A program made the translations under genes and the position numbers. Shown here piece by piece: positions 63,830 to 64,000 of a DNA stretch of 64,000 bases. Position 1 is the first letter of the stretch. Each line of letters opens with the position of its first letter. Source of the DNA: Lachnospiraceae bacterium UBA7199. Lineage in GTDB: Bacteria; Bacillota; Clostridia; Lachnospirales; Lachnospiraceae. The stretch is taken from contig DKUR01000063.1 of assembly GCA_002490775.1 (NCBI GenBank), positions 66,850 through 130,849 on the forward strand, written 5' to 3'. The notes beneath the pieces are model-generated. The model was not told where the DNA came from, searched no databases, and was given only the letters and a program-made list of their open reading frames with translations.

Positions 63830-64000
63830 TTATGCTCTTTCAACTCTGCCGGATTTTAAGCAGTTGGTACAAACGTGCATTCTTTTGGATGCTCCGTTTA
63901 TTTTACATTTAACCTTTTTGATGTTTGAATTCCAGATTCTGTTAGATCTTCTATGAGAATGGCTTACGTTATTTCCGAAATGAACACCCTTACCACAAAT
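63830..64000 (-). CDS. rpmB: 50S ribosomal protein L28, 5' end outside the window
   Basis: On the minus strand the visible 56 residues begin ICGKGVHFGNNVSHSHRR and end KSGRVERA, then TAA. This is L28 of the large ribosomal subunit, of the cysteine-containing (zinc-type) form: CGKG...VKCKINGA...CTNC. About five residues including the start are missing because the window ends. It is transcribed away from the window's right edge towards a shared terminator. Confidence 0.96.
   Translation of the reverse strand: MCGKGVHFGNNVSHSHRRSNRIWNSNIKKVKCKINGASKRMHVCTNCLKSGRVERA

Overview
The window reads as a chromosomal housekeeping segment from a low-GC, spore-forming anaerobic Firmicute, most likely Lachnospiraceae (Clostridia). 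The basis is A+T-rich DNA with strong AGGAGG ribosome sites, a GerW/YtfJ-DUF2953 sporulation pair, the GGGtGRT/NifU-like pair typical of gut Clostridia, an NusG_II/Gx-transporter pair, and an FtsW-PBP pair beside a U32 peptidase. I see no phage, insertion sequence, CRISPR array, rRNA or defence island. Genes are tightly packed and no gene-free stretch exceeds 300 bases; the longest gaps (about 6295-6559 and 27150-27367) hold promoters and an operator.

Layout. 1-1.8 kb: folate cyclo-ligase (cut by the window edge) and proA. 1.9-6.4 kb (minus): an XRE-cupin regulator followed by a complete polyamine importer potABCD, with a strong promoter and a palindromic operator. 6.5-11.6 kb: lactonase-like beta-propeller, aroC, VanY-type carboxypeptidase, tgt and yajC. 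11.7-19.2 kb: leuB, a GT-C-like membrane protein, ilvD, ilvB and an L,D-transpeptidase. 19.3-25.6 kb: serC-serA, a small unknown gene, glgB with an added coiled-coil tail, an MscS channel and tRNA-Thr(CGT). 25.6-27.1 kb (minus): an ABC permease/ATPase pair without a binding protein. 27.4-35.8 kb: argH, asd, an EAL protein, a DUF234-type ATPase, topB and a left-handed beta-helix protein. 35.9-39.8 kb: NifU-like and GGGtGRT proteins, three small membrane proteins and a lipoprotein. 39.9-49.8 kb: metH, a second ilvB with two tandem ilvN genes, ilvC, an asparaginase-like protein and leuCD. 49.9-64 kb: PrsA-like foldase, phosphatase, NusG_II/Gx pair, ruvAB, zapA, U32 peptidase, FtsW/PBP, an HD-GYP protein, the DUF2953-GerW pair, a 46-residue membrane protein, a coiled-coil protein with a J-like end, and rpmB (cut by the window edge).

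How it works together. Most genes serve amino-acid synthesis (Pro, Arg, Ser, Met, aromatic, the Asp family and, above all, Ile/Val/Leu), with envelope growth/division and DNA repair as the second theme. The branched-chain pathway is split over two loci: leuB...ilvD-ilvB at 11.7-17.8 kb and ilvB-ilvN-ilvN-ilvC...leuC-leuD at 42.9-49.8 kb; leuA and an ilvA are not in the window. Each locus carries unusual RNA structure: a candidate H-type pseudoknot just before ilvD, and a repeated GGAGG/CCTCC hairpin unit just before the second ilvN and before ilvC. These non-coding elements are the best candidates for something undescribed. All functional calls are from reading protein motifs; no database search was run.
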